Counted from the first letter of the stretch, positions 51,000 to 63,235 are shown. The stretch: DNA of 64,000 bases from Tubiluchus corallicola (GCA_030141605.1 JAQGDQ010000015.1:907001-971000); one strand, 5' to 3'. Notes: generated from the letters alone by a model not told the origin. A program made the numbers and translations.

Positions 51000-52999
51000 C
51001 TGGGTCAGGCCATACTACTCGCTGTTTGCTTATAAGCTGCTAAGGTATAATATGCCCCTTCTCATTTTCGTATCTTTTTTATTTAGTTTTTCATACATAC
51101 ATTGGTTGTAATTATTGCTGTCATGTAAATTTTATCTGGTTTATGTTTACATACTGTGTTGAATTTGATAATCGATGTGAAATTATTGTAAGATAGGTTT
51201 ATTAAATGATAATAAATTTAATGTAATACCTAGTTACTCTTAGAATAGCTTCACTTAGGTGTGGTTCAAGATGACGAATAGAGCTATAGCATCGTTAGCA
51301 GTGAGTAAATGTATGCTCAATTTGAGATGTGGAGCTAATATCGATGTGAAGGAGAGAGGCTTGATGTTGGGCAAAAAACTTGAGAGCGAGGATGAGATTG
51401 GGCGTAGTGGAGAGCAAGTCACTGATACAAGTACATTGCAAATCTAGATCAAAAAAGTGATTCAAGTTAACATGGAGATAAATGTGTAGTTTTATTGTTT
51501 GTGGCACGTGAAGAGTGTATTTAGCAGTACACATAAATGAAGTGTGGACGAGCATTAGTGGGATAAATATGAAGGAAGTTTATTGACATTTACACAACAT
51601 CTCACACATTACAAATCCATTAGTTCTACAATAACACAATGTGAAATTTTCTACACAAGGCAGTAATACATCTCTGCAGATTTCGTATCTCTACAATCTT
51701 AGTTCATCTTCACATCAGTATTATCTATATTACTTTGAGGTGGCGCTCCCTACAGCAGACCTTTTATAATGCAGTGTCTTGGGATTTCTATAAATAATCT
51801 TCTTTTTCTGGAGCAGCGTTCACTTTTCCAGTGGCTACGTTTTCTTATGGGTATTATTTATTGATTTTACATGAAAACCGTTTTACGTAAAACCACTTGC
51901 AAATCCTACTGGTTCGCTATTGTGTGAAAACATGTAACAACTAATAAGAATAATCATGGCAAAGTGACTTCAGAACAGGTTTGCCCTGTTCAGACAGAGT
52001 ATTAAACAGTTTAACTCCATGCTGCGCCAGGGCAACCAAAATATTCAATAGGGTAGTTTGGCACTAATAATTTTGCTCGAATGTGATTTTACTTTAATTT
52101 AATATGATATTGTTCCAATTCTACTTCAGTGTGCTTTTAATTACTGTGGCTTTAACTTACATTCCATTTTAAGACGATCTTACTAAGCATTGTGCTTTTT
52201 AATTGCGTTGTATTTTTTAACTAATGTGGTTTTAGTATGACCTTATAAATCGTGCTACTTATGCTGGTATTAATAAATGACGAACATTTCTGATGTGATG
52301 TGGACTGTGGTTAATTTAATTTTGGTTAACTTAGTGGTGGACAAACAACGCTTTTGTTATCAATTAATCGTTTAATGGCCAGTTTCACTTATAAAATCCA
52401 TAATTCATGAGCATAGCCTGGGGGCAATAACTCTTCAGTCAATGCAGAGCCACACTCTTTGCTCTATTCAGCCCAGCTCCCCCAGAGTCTCTAAAATTCG
52501 CTCATTCACATTGAGGTTGCTCTGAGCTAGGTTTGTATCAGCATCGACCTACTTAAGAAACTCAGGTGACTTAAATTTGGGTGGCAATTTTCCTGTAATT
52601 ACTGAACTCAAACTCTAACTCAAATAAAAGTACTTTTCATCCCAAGTTTCTAAATAAACCATCAAACAGTAGCGCCTTTCTAATATCTCTACACTCAGAA
52701 CTTCTGAATCAGAAGGCGCTATAACTTGCATGTACTGATACCCTTTTATGCTCTTCATCTTTTAAATTTGGCCTTCCACGTAATTGTGCTAACTCTCATG
52801 CTAGATCACAAGCTTCAGCTTCAATACATTATAGAGAATAAAACTTTATTGTTCTACCACCAAACAACAACGTCACTTTATAACTCCCTAACTATATAAA
52901 CTTCTTCTTGGTTTAATTTTAAGTTACTTTCTATTCTAGAGACTTATGGGGATTAAACAACATAGTCTTTTGCAAAATTTGTCTGAATGATCTTGTCGG
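51000..52999. other. Intergenic stretch with no supported feature
   Basis: AT-rich sequence between two transposon relics. Short open frames only (for example 51259-51447 plus strand) with no recognisable motif. Confidence 0.45.
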
Positions 53000-53718
53000 T
53001 AGGGGTGAGCATCGAGCGTTCGAGTTCGATTCGAACAAGTTTTTTTAGTTTGAACTCGATGTAAACCCAAAACTATAGGTTCCAATAATTCAGCACTTCA
53101 ATCATATATGTTCTTTATCATTAAAACGATTGAAACATCATGCAATTAGCATAATTTAGCAGTTATTTCTGTGCACAATTTTAAGCAAATTACTAGTCGT
53201 TTTATTGCAGAACAAAATAGAGTGATATGCATGATCTTTGTAAGACTAATTTTTACTGGTGGTTCGAAAACTTATTCGAAAATCCTTCAATCTCAATTCG
53301 AATTCGAAACTGTTGTGGAGATCCACTAGAATTAAATAGAATATTGTAGAACGCTCTATAGTATAGAGTATAGTAGAACAATCTTCTTACCTTGTAGAAG
53401 TTTCGAGAACTTTCTATTTCTAGGCTGGCCGCTGAAGTTTATTCTCTCACATTCTCTTGAATCATCGTATTTCTAGCTTTCACGTTTCCAGATTATCACA
53501 TTTACTGTAAACATTTTGCGTTCCTTCATACTTTTGGGTTGAGAATTCTCGCATAATAAACTAGTTTAATTTGACGACGTGTTTTCTGGTTTTCTGTACG
53601 AGCCTTCCGAGAGAAACAAAACACAACAGAAACACTGAAGTTCTGTTCGATTCGAATTCGAAAGTCACAAATTCGGTTCGATTCGAATTCGCTTTCTGGT
53701 AGAGAATGCTCACCCCGA
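53000..53718. mobile_element. Probable hAT-type element with TTCGAA-rich subterminal repeats, 719 bp
   Basis: Left end TAGGGGTGAGCAT (53000-53012) and right end ATGCTCACCCCGA (53706-53718) are inverted repeats with one mismatch. Flanking 8 bp CTTGTCGG (52992-52999) and CTTATCAG (53719-53726) agree at six of eight bases, as expected of an old target duplication. The element carries repeated GATTCGAA / TTCGAATTCGAA motifs near both ends (about 53023-53036 and 53648-53690) and in the middle (about 53260-53310). No transposase. Confidence 0.7.
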
Positions 53719-53726
53719 CTTATCAG

Positions 53727-54059
53727 GATATTCTATGTATTGCCACTATCATTGATCACAAGGACTGTAATTATATTCTCGTCTGAGGTTACAATTCACA
53801 TTCAGTTATTTTTATACACTCTATTAAAATACCTGATTTGATTGTTTTTATATTATAGCAGAGCTCGTTGTAGTAATTCACAGGCTTTGTAGGATTGTCG
53901 CTCCCATATATATAGTTATCATTACGTGAACGTACAGCGAGTCGGTGATGATGATAACGAAGATTGTTCATATTGACTGCGTATCAATCAAGATCAGCCA
54001 CTGCTATTAAAGATCACATAACAATCAATTAACATCTCGTAACATTTTTTAATTTTAAT
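53727..54059. other. Short stretch with no supported feature
   Basis: AT-rich sequence between the hAT-like element and the 3' flank of the LINE below. Nothing recognised. Confidence 0.4.
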
Positions 54060-54477
54060 TAATTTACTTTTTATTTCAGCCAAAATAACATTCAATTCAA
54101 TTTATTGCTCAAATACATATAATATACATTGGTAAAACACAATACTTTACATACATGTTAAATAGTGCATATTTTTTTAAGAGATTTAATACTAATACTA
54201 ATAGATTTATTTCGCAATAAACATATACATTACATGTGTATCGATAATCAGTTTTTGTTAATACAAAAATATTGTACATTTCATGAATTCTGCGCTAGAG
54301 ACCTAAGAAGCTAGCTTACGGTAGGCCACTAGAATTAGTTACGAAAAAAATTACAATATATACAGATACAATATTACAATATATACAAACATAAATACGG
54401 GTGGGAAGTAATAAAAATATTATTATACTAGAGGGGAAGTTTTTGAAAATGAAAAACAACAAATCATAATTGAGTGA

Positions 54478-54972
54478 TCAGTTATATGTTTCAAGTAAGT
54501 TTAATTTATAATTTTTTTTAAATATGGACAGCGAGTTGGCATTTTTAATAGCTGGAGCAATTGAATTCCATATGTAAGGGCCATTGTATTTAATAGAAAA
54601 TTTTCTAACATTAGTGTTGCACTGCATGTAGTGATAGTTCAGTCTATAACGTGTGCCGTAATTATGTATCTCAGCATTCAAACAAAAATAATCAGTAAAT
54701 AAGGGAGGCAATAATTTATGAGAGAATTTGTACATGAAAATGGCAGTTTGGAACTTATTAATGTCATAAATGTTTAGAAAGTTTAGTCTTTTAAATATTG
54801 GTGGTGCATGGTCCTGATAACCGGCAAATGTTATAGCTCGCACTATTTTCTTCTGAATCAGATGAATTTTTTTCAATCGATTGGTGTATGTGCTTCCCCA
54901 AATAATGTTTGAATTATTAAGATATGGTAAAAAAAGAGAATTATATAATAATACAAGTACTGATTTAGGCAA
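54478..54972 (-). pseudogene. LINE ORF2 C-terminal region
   Basis: Continues the RT protein after a frameshift: PKSVLVLLYNSLFLPYLNNS, WGSTYTNRLKKIHLIQKKIV and HNYGTRYRLNYHY. These match the post-RT tail of jockey/CR1-like elements. Ends at a stop at 54478. Confidence 0.85.
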
Positions 54973-55934
54973 TATGTGTCTAACTCTGTAAATCTTGAGA
55001 TTTTGCTTTCGATAAATCTAAGATGTTCTTGCCAAGTTAGGTGTTCATCTATGATGATGCCTAAGAACTTAGCATATTTTACTTGATTTATTGGGACTTC
55101 ATCGATTTTTACTGTAAGATTGCTAGGGATTCTTTTATTTTTATTTGTAAATACAATAAATTTGGTTTTTTCAATATTTAGTGATAACTTATTAGCTTTA
55201 AACCAGGTGGAGAGGTGTACAAGTTCTTGGTTTACAGTATTTATCATTGATTCATAGTTTGAGTAACTATAGAATATGTTAGTATCATCGGCAAATAAAA
55301 TGAAGTCTAGCAGAGTGGAGACATTGTGGAGATCATTAACATAGAGAAGAAAAAGCAATGGACCTAAGATTGAGCCTTGGGGGACACCATAGTTGACTTG
55401 CTTCAAAGAAGAAAATGTGTTCTCAATTAGTACAGATTGTTTTCTGTTGTGTAAATAACTTGTAGACCACTGTAAAGGTAGACCTCTGACACCATAGTTG
55501 TTTAATTTATTTAAGAGTATTTGATGGTCAATAGTATCAAAGGCCTTAGATAAATCAATAGAAATACCAATTGTAAATTCATTATTGTCAATTGCATTTG
55601 ATATTAAATCAAAAAGTTCAAGTAGAGCCATGTAAGTGGAATGGTTTTCTCTAAAGCCTAGTTGTTTGTTATATAATATGTTTTTTTTAATGAAACTTAG
55701 TAGTCTATTATACATTAGTCTTTCAAGAATTTTGAAAAAACAGGGAAGAATTGAAATGGGTCTATAATTTTGAAACTGGGACTTATCACCAGTTTTAAAA
55801 ATTGGATTAACCTTAGCTATTTTCAGAGAGTCTGGGACTATACCTGTTGAAAATGACTTGTTAAACATATAGAGTAGAGGTTCAACAATACAGTTGATGG
55901 ATTTTTTTAAGGATAATTTGCGATATATCATCAT
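54873..55934 (-). pseudogene. LINE ORF2 reverse transcriptase
   Basis: Nearly intact RT palm. Motifs in order are NYRPISILPCFFKILERLMY, LGFRENHSTYMALLEL, ISIDLSKAFDTIDHQILL (first catalytic Asp), VPQGSILGPLLFLLYVNDLH, FADDTNIF (catalytic Asp pair), LSLNIEKTKFIVF and KFLGIIIDEHLTWQEHL. After about residue 320 the frame drifts and homology continues in the frame of 54478-54972. Confidence 0.92.
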
Positions 55935-56139
55935 ACCCTGTACTGTTTTTATTTTTTAAATTATTTGCCACATTTAATAGCTCCATTTTGTCAATTGGAA
56001 GCAACTGCATTGAATTCCTACATGCATTTGGTAAGTATGAAAAATATGATGTATTTGTAGTGGGAATTTTATCTGCTAGAGTTGACCCTACATTTACAAA
56101 ATAGTTATTAAAGCCATCGGATATTTCTTTTGATGTCAT
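55882..56139 (-). pseudogene. LINE ORF2 linker between endonuclease and reverse transcriptase
   Basis: MTSKEISDGFNNYFVNVGST and KNKNSTGYDDISQIILK are the standard pre-RT block of jockey/CR1-like elements. Frame-shifted relative to the RT frame, with which it overlaps by 53 bases. Confidence 0.8.
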
Positions 56140-56387
56140 TGGGTTATGCTGTGATTTTTTGAAATCTGACTGTTCTATATGAGAAGTATCTTTTTTTATT
56201 AATAGCTAAATTTATAATTTTCCACGTTTTTCTCATGTTATTCATATTACTTTTAATTGTATTGGCATAATAGTCTTTTTCGGCTTTTCTTAGTATTGGT
56301 CTACTACATTAAGTTATTTCTGTAAGTTTTATAATGGTCATTGTCAAGATCAATAGTTTTTTTTAATTTTAGCTCATATAATTTATT

Positions 56388-57251
56388 TTAGTGTTTAATT
56401 GAGTGTATCAACCCGCTTGTTAGCCAAGGTTTATTTAACATCCGTGGCTTTACTATTTTTGTGACTAGTGGAAAGCTATCATTGTGAATATTGTAGTAAT
56501 CTTTAAAGAAGGATTGAAATGCCAAGTCAGGATTTTGTATGAAAAATATTTGGGACCAGTCATGGGATGCTAGTTTGGACTTGAAGTCTGCGATGGTGCT
56601 ATCATTAAAGATTCTACATTTTGACACTATTGGTTTTGAATGAAGTGCCACTTTTAAGGTAGTTACTGAATAAATGGGAAAATGGTCAGATATATCACTG
56701 TAGAGAATGCCCGAGTTTAGATTGTCATTTGACACACAGTTTGTAAATATATTATCGATTAAAGTTGCTGAGTAAGTAGTAATTTTTGTTGGTTTGGTGA
56801 TTAAGGGATACAATGAATGACTAAGTAGGCAATTGAGAAAAGATTCAGTTCCTTCATGCGAGTCACAGTTAAGCAAGTTTAAGTTGAAATCGCCGCAGAT
56901 AAAGATGTGCTTGTTTTCATCAATTATTTTAGAGAGAAGGTTATCTAAACCATCAAGAAATGCTGGGATACTGCTACCTGGAGGTCTGTATAACACTCCA
57001 ACTAAAATATTTTTTGTAAGTTCTTGGGTAATTTCAACAATCAGTGATTCACAGGTTTGTTCATTGAAGCAGTCTAAGTCATTACGAGGTTTACTGTTTA
57101 AATCAACCTTTATATACAGGGAAACCCCTCCACCTGTTCTCTGTTTGCGGGTTTTTGAGTAGTGATTATAATGTTTTATTGAGAATTGATTTTTATTCTG
57201 ATCATTAAGCCAGGTTTCTGTAAAAGATAGGAACGAAAATTCACCATTCAA
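56388..57251 (-). pseudogene. LINE ORF2 endonuclease segment, N-terminus missing
   Basis: AP-endonuclease-type domain. Visible motifs in order are FTETWL (catalytic Glu), LVGVLYRPPGS, IFICGDFNLNLLN (DFN active site), TLIDNIFTN and SDISDHFPIYSV (catalytic SDH). The first strand with the conserved N-x-R-S segment is absent and the frame joins directly to the end of the PHD segment, so an internal deletion with frameshift removed it. It ends at a stop after PWLTSGLIHSIKH. Confidence 0.88.
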
Positions 57252-57561
57252 CGTGGATAGTAAATCTGTTATTATGTAACTGTAAAAGTTGTAATGTAAC
57301 AGAATCAGGTAAATCGATCAGGTCAATAGCATTTTTGAATTGCATTTCATTTTCTATATTATTGAAGGGCAATATATTTGCAAGACAGTTTGCATAGTAC
57401 AGCGAATCTACACTAGTTAAAACACTGTCTTGCTCTGCCGTTAGATTAGCACATATCAAGTGTTGCCAAATTCCACAAATGTTACATAACAGACCATTGT
57501 GGTCATTTTTTACCTTATTAAAACATATTGAACAATTATCATTTTGATTATTAGTAATCAT
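57241..57561 (-). pseudogene. LINE ORF2 N-terminus with PHD-like zinc finger
   Basis: Starts MITNNQNDNCSICFNKV with a Cys/His pattern C-x2-C ... LLCNICGIWQHLICANLT ... YYANC, a PHD-like finger, as seen at the start of ORF2 in some CR1-like elements. The frame ends shortly after VTLQLLQLHNN, where the endonuclease should begin. It is out of frame with the endonuclease segment that overlaps its end. Confidence 0.75.
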
Positions 57562-57566
57562 AGTAG

Positions 57567-58529
57567 TTATTGAACGTTATTACCAGATAATCTTTTCACC
57601 TCTGCTTGATACTTCGGGCAGGTTTTGCTTCTGGTATCGTGGTCCCCTTTGCAATTGGAGCACTTCTTTTCGTTGTAGTCACAGTCTGATGTACTGCGCT
57701 TGCTAGAGCAGATACCGCACATCACAGTTCTGTTACACCTTTTTGAGACGTGACCAAAATTTTGGCACTTGAAGCACCGTAGCGGTTTTGGCTTGGTGAC
57801 AAACTGTTCCACACCACAAATTAGTTGACCGATGGCTATTCCTTTCCTTTTGGCTTCATTCAACATGTCCGCACTACTGAATTTCACTTTTACGAGAGTC
57901 ATTGGTTTACCACTTTTGAACTTGAAACGTTCTATAGCTGCATCGTAATCAAATTGCTGGACGTTATGCAGGATTTCATCCTCTGTCATGCTGGGATCAC
58001 AGTCTCGTACTAGACCCCAGAATTGTATCTTAGGTTTTCTCGCATTCGTATTGTCACCTAGAAAACATGGCTGCCATTTCTGAAGAATGTCGTTTGCTGT
58101 TTCGGTGTCCGGAAGTTGCAGTTGGATTTTTCCAGTTGCCGTCCTGAAAGCTACTTCAAAACGAGTTCTAGGGAAATAGTGGCTAAGGTTCTTCTTTATA
58201 GACATGCTAGTTTTTGAGATGTCTTTATCATTAAAGTTTTCAATGAGTATCGTTCTGTCCTGGTCGTACAAATACGACACACTTTGCTGGCTGGTATTTC
58301 TCGTGGTTTTCACTGTAACTTGACCTAAGTTACATGATACAGCGTCCTTGTATGAACAATTTTGCGATTTCCCCAGTGCTACAAGTTATCAATTTATATT
58401 CGTAATTTGGTTTTCCATGTTTGTGATTTTGTTGATCATGAGTTCCTCTCGTGGAAGATCATCTTCGCTGTTGTTCAGCAGACGAATAATTTCGATCAAC
58501 TTCTTGTTACTTTTCTCATGGTTTATCAT
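57567..58529 (-). pseudogene. LINE ORF1, RNA-binding protein with zinc knuckles
   Basis: About 320 codons from ATG at 58529 (MINHEKSNKKLIEIIRLLNN..). The N-terminal part is heptad-like and probably a coiled coil. Codons 47-48 are TGA TAA (58391-58386), so the frame is broken there, but it reads on in the same frame to the stop at 57567. The middle (about 85-230) resembles an RNA-recognition-type region. The C-terminus has a CCHC knuckle CFKCQNFGHVSKRC followed by CGICSSKRSTSDC and CSNCKGDHDTRSKTC, typical of ORF1/gag-like proteins that coat element RNA. Confidence 0.85.
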
Positions 58530-58566
58530 GCTGCAGGCTATTGAAGCTAACGATATATTAAATTAA

Positions 58567-59239
58567 TTAATATAAGCTTTGTGCAAAGAAGTTATTATCA
58601 GTGATAGTAATAAAAGTAATTAACATTTTTGGTATAATTTGTATTAGCATAGGTAAGTTAGCTAACTAATTAAAAAGCACTGATACAAAATCACAGTTAA
58701 ATGTATTTTTCAGCAATAAAGGAAAAGTAAAAAAATGACTTGAATAGTATTTGTTTCAGTTATTTGGATAAAAGTTTATAAGGAATAAATAATGAATGAG
58801 TTATAAAAGAATTATAATCAAAGTTTGCTGCCATAATGCTGATTTCTTCTTCAGTGGAGATTGAAGAAATTGTTGCCGACTTAAGTTTCTTGTACTGATG
58901 TGGACTACGATTCAAACTTACAAATACGTGAAGCACAAAGCTTATAAAAAATAAAAGAAAAAACAATTAATAAACTATACCTTATGCAATATATAATTAT
59001 ATAGACATGTTTAAAATGTCTCAACTCTTAAGGATTTGAATACTTCCGAGATTTCGATTCAATTAAATTCAGTTTATTCGCTCAAGTACATGAGAAAAAA
59101 TAATAATTGGAAAATTTGCTATGATTTATTATAGCTATTACACAGAGTACTGTCAATAAGTTATTACATGAAAACAAACAAAAACGTTTAATTAATAATT
59201 AACTATGACCAGTAACATGAGAAGCTTATAGATATTTAC
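58567..59239. other. AT-rich stretch, mostly unassigned
   Basis: No gene supported. Around 59060-59100 the sequence ATTCAGTTTATTCGCTCAAG resembles 54098-54116 in the 3' flank of the large LINE (ATTTATTGCTCAAATACAT), so it may be the 3' end of another LINE copy. Confidence 0.4.
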
Positions 59240-59620
59240 ATTACACAAAATAATTTATGTTCAACCCGCTCTCCTCATTATTATTTATGTATAATATAGA
59301 GAGTTTTGTCTGATCTACAGAGCATGCACTCACTGATAAAGCTACCAAAGTTGTTAAGGTAGGACTTATTGTTGGAGCTAGATAGTCAAAGTATGGAAAA
59401 AACTGAGTTGTTTGAAAAAGTAAAATAATGAAAACGATTTTTGTATTTTTGTCTGATTTCTTTATATGCAGGGCATTCAAACATGGAAGTGATGTTCATC
59501 GTCTATTGGCTTTTGTACGTTCTCTTTACTACAGATACGGCTTTCATTTTCTAGTTGACTTATATATCTGCCTTTTTCAATTTGTAGGTCATGATTGCTT
59601 ATTCTGAGTTTTGTTACATT
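59240..59620 (-). pseudogene. LINE reverse-transcriptase C-terminal relic
   Basis: Minus-strand reading near 59565-59615 gives TKLRISNHDLQIEKGRY and near 59470-59510 gives IDDEHHFHV then, after a frameshift, FECPAY. This is the KLRxSxHxLxIExGRY ... ExExHFxxxCPxY tail that follows some LINE reverse transcriptases. The rest is degraded. Confidence 0.65.
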
Positions 59621-59839
59621 ACGTCTGTGCTACTTATTAGTTACAGTTTGAAGGTATGGCTCTACTTGGTTTTTCAAACTGTGTATTTATGTTTCTGCAA
59701 AATCTTAACTTATTCTGTCCTCCTACTTTTCTGTTGTCATTAAATACATTAAATATTTCTTTGGAAAATAGCATTTTGTAGACTGCTTCTTTAGCGATAT
59801 TACAATATTTACAAAAGTATATGCAGATGTAAACATTTT

Positions 59840-61030
59840 GTAAGTTATTTACAACCACCTAGTTCATTTGAATGGCAATGTAATCGGTGGTGATGGTAAC
59901 TGGTCTGCCATTCTTCAAGAACTACTCCAGGTGAGTCTTGAAGGCATTTACACTGCTTTCTCCATTAAGCAGTTCCAGATATTAATAACCCTTTGGCTGA
60001 AACTGTACTTTCTAAAATCACTTCTAGACCTTTTAGCTAATTTTTTGGAGTGACTTTTTGGTCTCCTGTCAACTAGTAGTAAAAAACTAATTGCATTCCA
60101 GACCTTCGAGCTCATTCACAATTCTAAAAACTTCAATCAGATCTGCTGTCAGTTGATGGTGTCAGTGGCATAGCAAGTGATTGTGGTGTTCAGGGGCAAA
60201 AAACTTCTGGTACCTTAACCTTTTAATGTTTTGATTTTGTTTTATGGGAAAAACTGCAAATTGTGTACTTTTTTGTATCTTGAGCCCCACTTTCCTTTTT
60301 TGACATGATGGGAAAATTGTGCATGTTTTTTGCATTCCTGTGCAATACATATTCCCTTTTGACATGATGTCATAAAGATAAACGATTTTCTTTAAGAATT
60401 ACACTGAGTTTGATTTGTGGTACTACACCAGAATATCTCTTTTCTGTGTGTTCGTCTAGGAAAGTTGCTCATAACACAACAGTCTTTAAACATTCAGCTT
60501 TAGCATTAAAATATGCAAAGATTATGAAAGATACAGAACACAACAGGTCATCACAATGATTAATACAAGAGAAACACTAAAACTATTTTAGAGAAACGCT
60601 ACTGTTTGTCTCCCAAAATTATCAGTGTGCTAAGGCACACGCCATTAAAACTAATAACATTAAGCTTCTTTCTAGGCTGTATTGTGCGTAGTAATTGAGT
60701 CAGCTACGATGATCTCTGACTAGGCAATCTTGCTGTAGTTTGAAAACTTTTAATTGCTAATTTTGGATTAGTATTTAATAATATGTAGTCATTAAACTCT
60801 AGAAGAATTTTGTGCCCTCTTACTCTTGTGCCCTGGGGCGATTGCACCCTGTCACTTTGCTACGCCTCTGGATGGTGTTCTTGGGTCATTAATCTCCATC
60901 TGTTCAATTTCTATTGTCATGTTAACTCTGTAAAACTAGGATATCAGTCAAGTTTATAGCTGTCTTTTGCACACCTTCAAGCAGTCTAATATCTTTCACC
61001 ATATATAGACTCCAAGCCTGCAGTTTTCCA
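59840..61030 (-). pseudogene. LINE C-terminal relic split by a hAT insertion
   Basis: Upstream part 60871-61030 reads DIRLLEGVQKTAINLTDIL (usual form LLEKVQRRATKLI) and downstream part 59840-60162 reads LIEVFRIVNELEGL, SKKLAKRSRSDFRKYSFSQR and VINIWNCL. These are consecutive pieces of a CR1-like RT tail. If the 708 bp hAT and one duplication copy are ignored, the two parts lie directly side by side in the right order. Several stops. Confidence 0.75.
60163..60870. mobile_element. hAT-type element nested in a LINE relic, 708 bp
   Basis: Left end CAGTGGCATAGCAAGTGAT (60163 on) and right end GTCACTTTGCTACGCCTCTG (to 60870) are inverted repeats with a few mismatches and one gap. Both sides carry an identical 8 bp duplication GATGGTGT (60155-60162 and 60871-60878). 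CAGnGGCnTAGCA ends are typical of hAT elements. No transposase. Perfect duplications show a later insertion than the decayed LINE around it. Confidence 0.93.
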
Positions 61031-63088
61031 ATTACATCCTTGTTCTTAATAATAAAGTATTATGCCCAGTTTTTATTATGTCCAATGTTCTGTTAGATTG
61101 TATGTATTGTGTTATAGGTAGACAATTTTAACTTGTAAGCAGCTTAATGATGGTTTTTTAGCAAAATGTTCTTGTATTCTGCGGGAAACACCATCGAACG
61201 CACTTTACACCTCTCGCGGAAAAAACATTGAACTAACTCAGTTTTGGTAATGACATAACATGTAGTGAACTCACAGCAAGTTGTGATCTACAACTGCTCT
61301 TTACACCTGACCTTGACTCAGATAGATGATCAACTGACAGAAAGGTTTGTCAACCATCAAGTTTGCATGAGAAATGTGATATTTTTTGCCGTAAAAGCTT
61401 TAAATATAGTATATTTCAATGTGTAATGTTAAACAACCTACCCACGAGAGCAGAAATGGGTCTACAGGACTTTGTTAAAATTGTTGTGGAATAAGTGAAA
61501 AAAACTGTCAGCAATACATATAAGTTGCATTAGTAAGGCACGTTTCTTCTAGAAGGGAAGCTCCATGATAAATTCTGCTAGAACTGATTAATTTGCAAGC
61601 GTATAGAAATCACTAATGTAGCTCTAGTGTGACATAATTTTATAATGATAGATGTATTTTATCAGCCTTGAAAAAATAAGCCTGTGTGTATCCCATGCAT
61701 ACAGAGGCTATAACAAATTGTCTTTGTAATTGGTGTCTGAAGCATTATTCAGTTTGTTAGAATTTTCGATCGGTTAAAACCGAGTCTTGTTTCAAGTGAT
61801 AACCAAATGTTCTATATCCGTCTTTTCATTAAAATATTAAAGTGATAATATTAAATTTTAATTTCCGAAACTTCACAGCATACACAAATAGTACCAAAAA
61901 AGTGTGGCTATCGATAGATATCCAGTGATGTCCAAATGTTTGCAGGTTATAGATACGGAAGTTGTGGGCTTAAAGTCTTAAATTGCAATCAATTAATTAT
62001 TGTCTAAATTTTTTATGTTACCAGTTTAATTATTGCACGTTCACCAGTTGGTTTAGACATAAGCCTTAATTTGTATAAAATTTATGCACTTTTATCCCTT
62101 GTGGTTTATTGTATGAAGTTTTTAACTTTTTATTTATATCGTGTTGTGCTCATTTGGACTGAAATAATAGTTATGATAATAATAATATTAACTATTATCA
62201 TGGTATGGCTTTGACAAAGTAACTATATGTTGAGATGTTATTTTGATGACTTTATTGTGTTTTATCAAGTATGTTTAACCTGTTTTAAAGTTAAATAAAT
62301 AAAACATGGAATATAAGATAATAATGTAATGCTCTAAATATGTTGTCAACTTCATCAATGTCGCTTTTATTGATTTACATAATAATCTTGTAGAAAGTTA
62401 ATTACTCTATATAAATCATCAAATATTTGGTAATTGAACTCACGACTTATCAATCCTGTATTGGCTGACAGTTTACAGTATTTATTACTCCACATTCAGG
62501 GAGAAACAATAAATTATACAATTCACAGGAGAGTACAGTTCATGTTATACAACTAATAGCAAGTTCAGTCTCTGTACTACCTCAACAAGCTTTTAACCAT
62601 TGGTTTAAAGTACTACAAATGAATAGAGGAGAGTTTCTGTGCAGGCATGATTGTGTTTTTAGTAACCAGTGGAGCTTAGCTGAAATTTCGTGCATGGGGG
62701 ATTTCTTTTAAGCTAACTACCGACAGCTGAAGGCCATTCAGGCTATGTGGTTGGAATGGTGTCTGCTGGTGCGGCATGACTTTGTTGATCATGAAACATG
62801 TTTCAGATAATAGACAATAGTTAATTTGCCTGTACATAAACAAGTGAGGATGGCTTGAATTCTGGAATAGATTGCATATTTTTTATGGATGCATTACATA
62901 TGCATGTGCAATTTACATCATTGTCGAAATGTTAAATTGATTTATTTTAACATACTGGTTTGTATGTTAAACTTGTTTTTGCTCGATTTGCACAGAATTG
63001 ATAAGTTCTATGCAGAAATGATAAAAAGTCAAAATTGATTATGTTGGTTCATACGTAGAGCTAACTGAAATCTTGTTCTTTTTTGCAG
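61031..63088. other. Stretch upstream of the SLC16-like gene, no supported feature
   Basis: AT-rich, without a convincing exon or transposon end. It may contain the promoter and distal 5'UTR of the SLC16-like gene. Confidence 0.45.
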
Positions 63089-63235
63089 CTAATAAGGTTT
63101 TTGCAGCAGCCAGAGTGAGAAACATGTAAAGGTTACACAAGGATATTTAAGGCATGTTGCATGTTTACCACATGGTTGATGTTTGTGTAACAGAACAATT
63201 TTGAGATTAAAGTCCTTAAAGTTTCTGGGGTGAAG
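63089..63235 (+). other. Possible non-coding 5'UTR exon of the SLC16-like gene
   Basis: Bounded by a strong acceptor (TTCTTTTTTGCAG, ending 63088) and a strong donor (GAAG/GTAAGT at 63235/63236). No long frame is open, which fits an untranslated exon about 330 bases upstream of the coding exon. Predicted from splice signals only. Confidence 0.4.

Larger units (their letters stand above)
54060..58560 (-). mobile_element. Nearly full-length but broken two-ORF LINE (non-LTR retrotransposon)
   Basis: Minus-strand element with ORF1 (58529-57567), then ORF2 starting five bases after the ORF1 stop with a PHD-like finger (57561-57241), endonuclease (57251-56388), reverse transcriptase (56139-54873) and C-terminal region (54972-54478), followed by an AT-rich 3' flank to about 54060. 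It has a tandem stop in ORF1, loss of the endonuclease N-terminus and several frameshifts, so it is inactive. The set ORF1 zinc knuckles, AP endonuclease, RT without RNase H suits the jockey/CR1/L2 groups; exact clade is unresolved. Ends are estimates and no flanking duplication was found. Confidence 0.85.
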
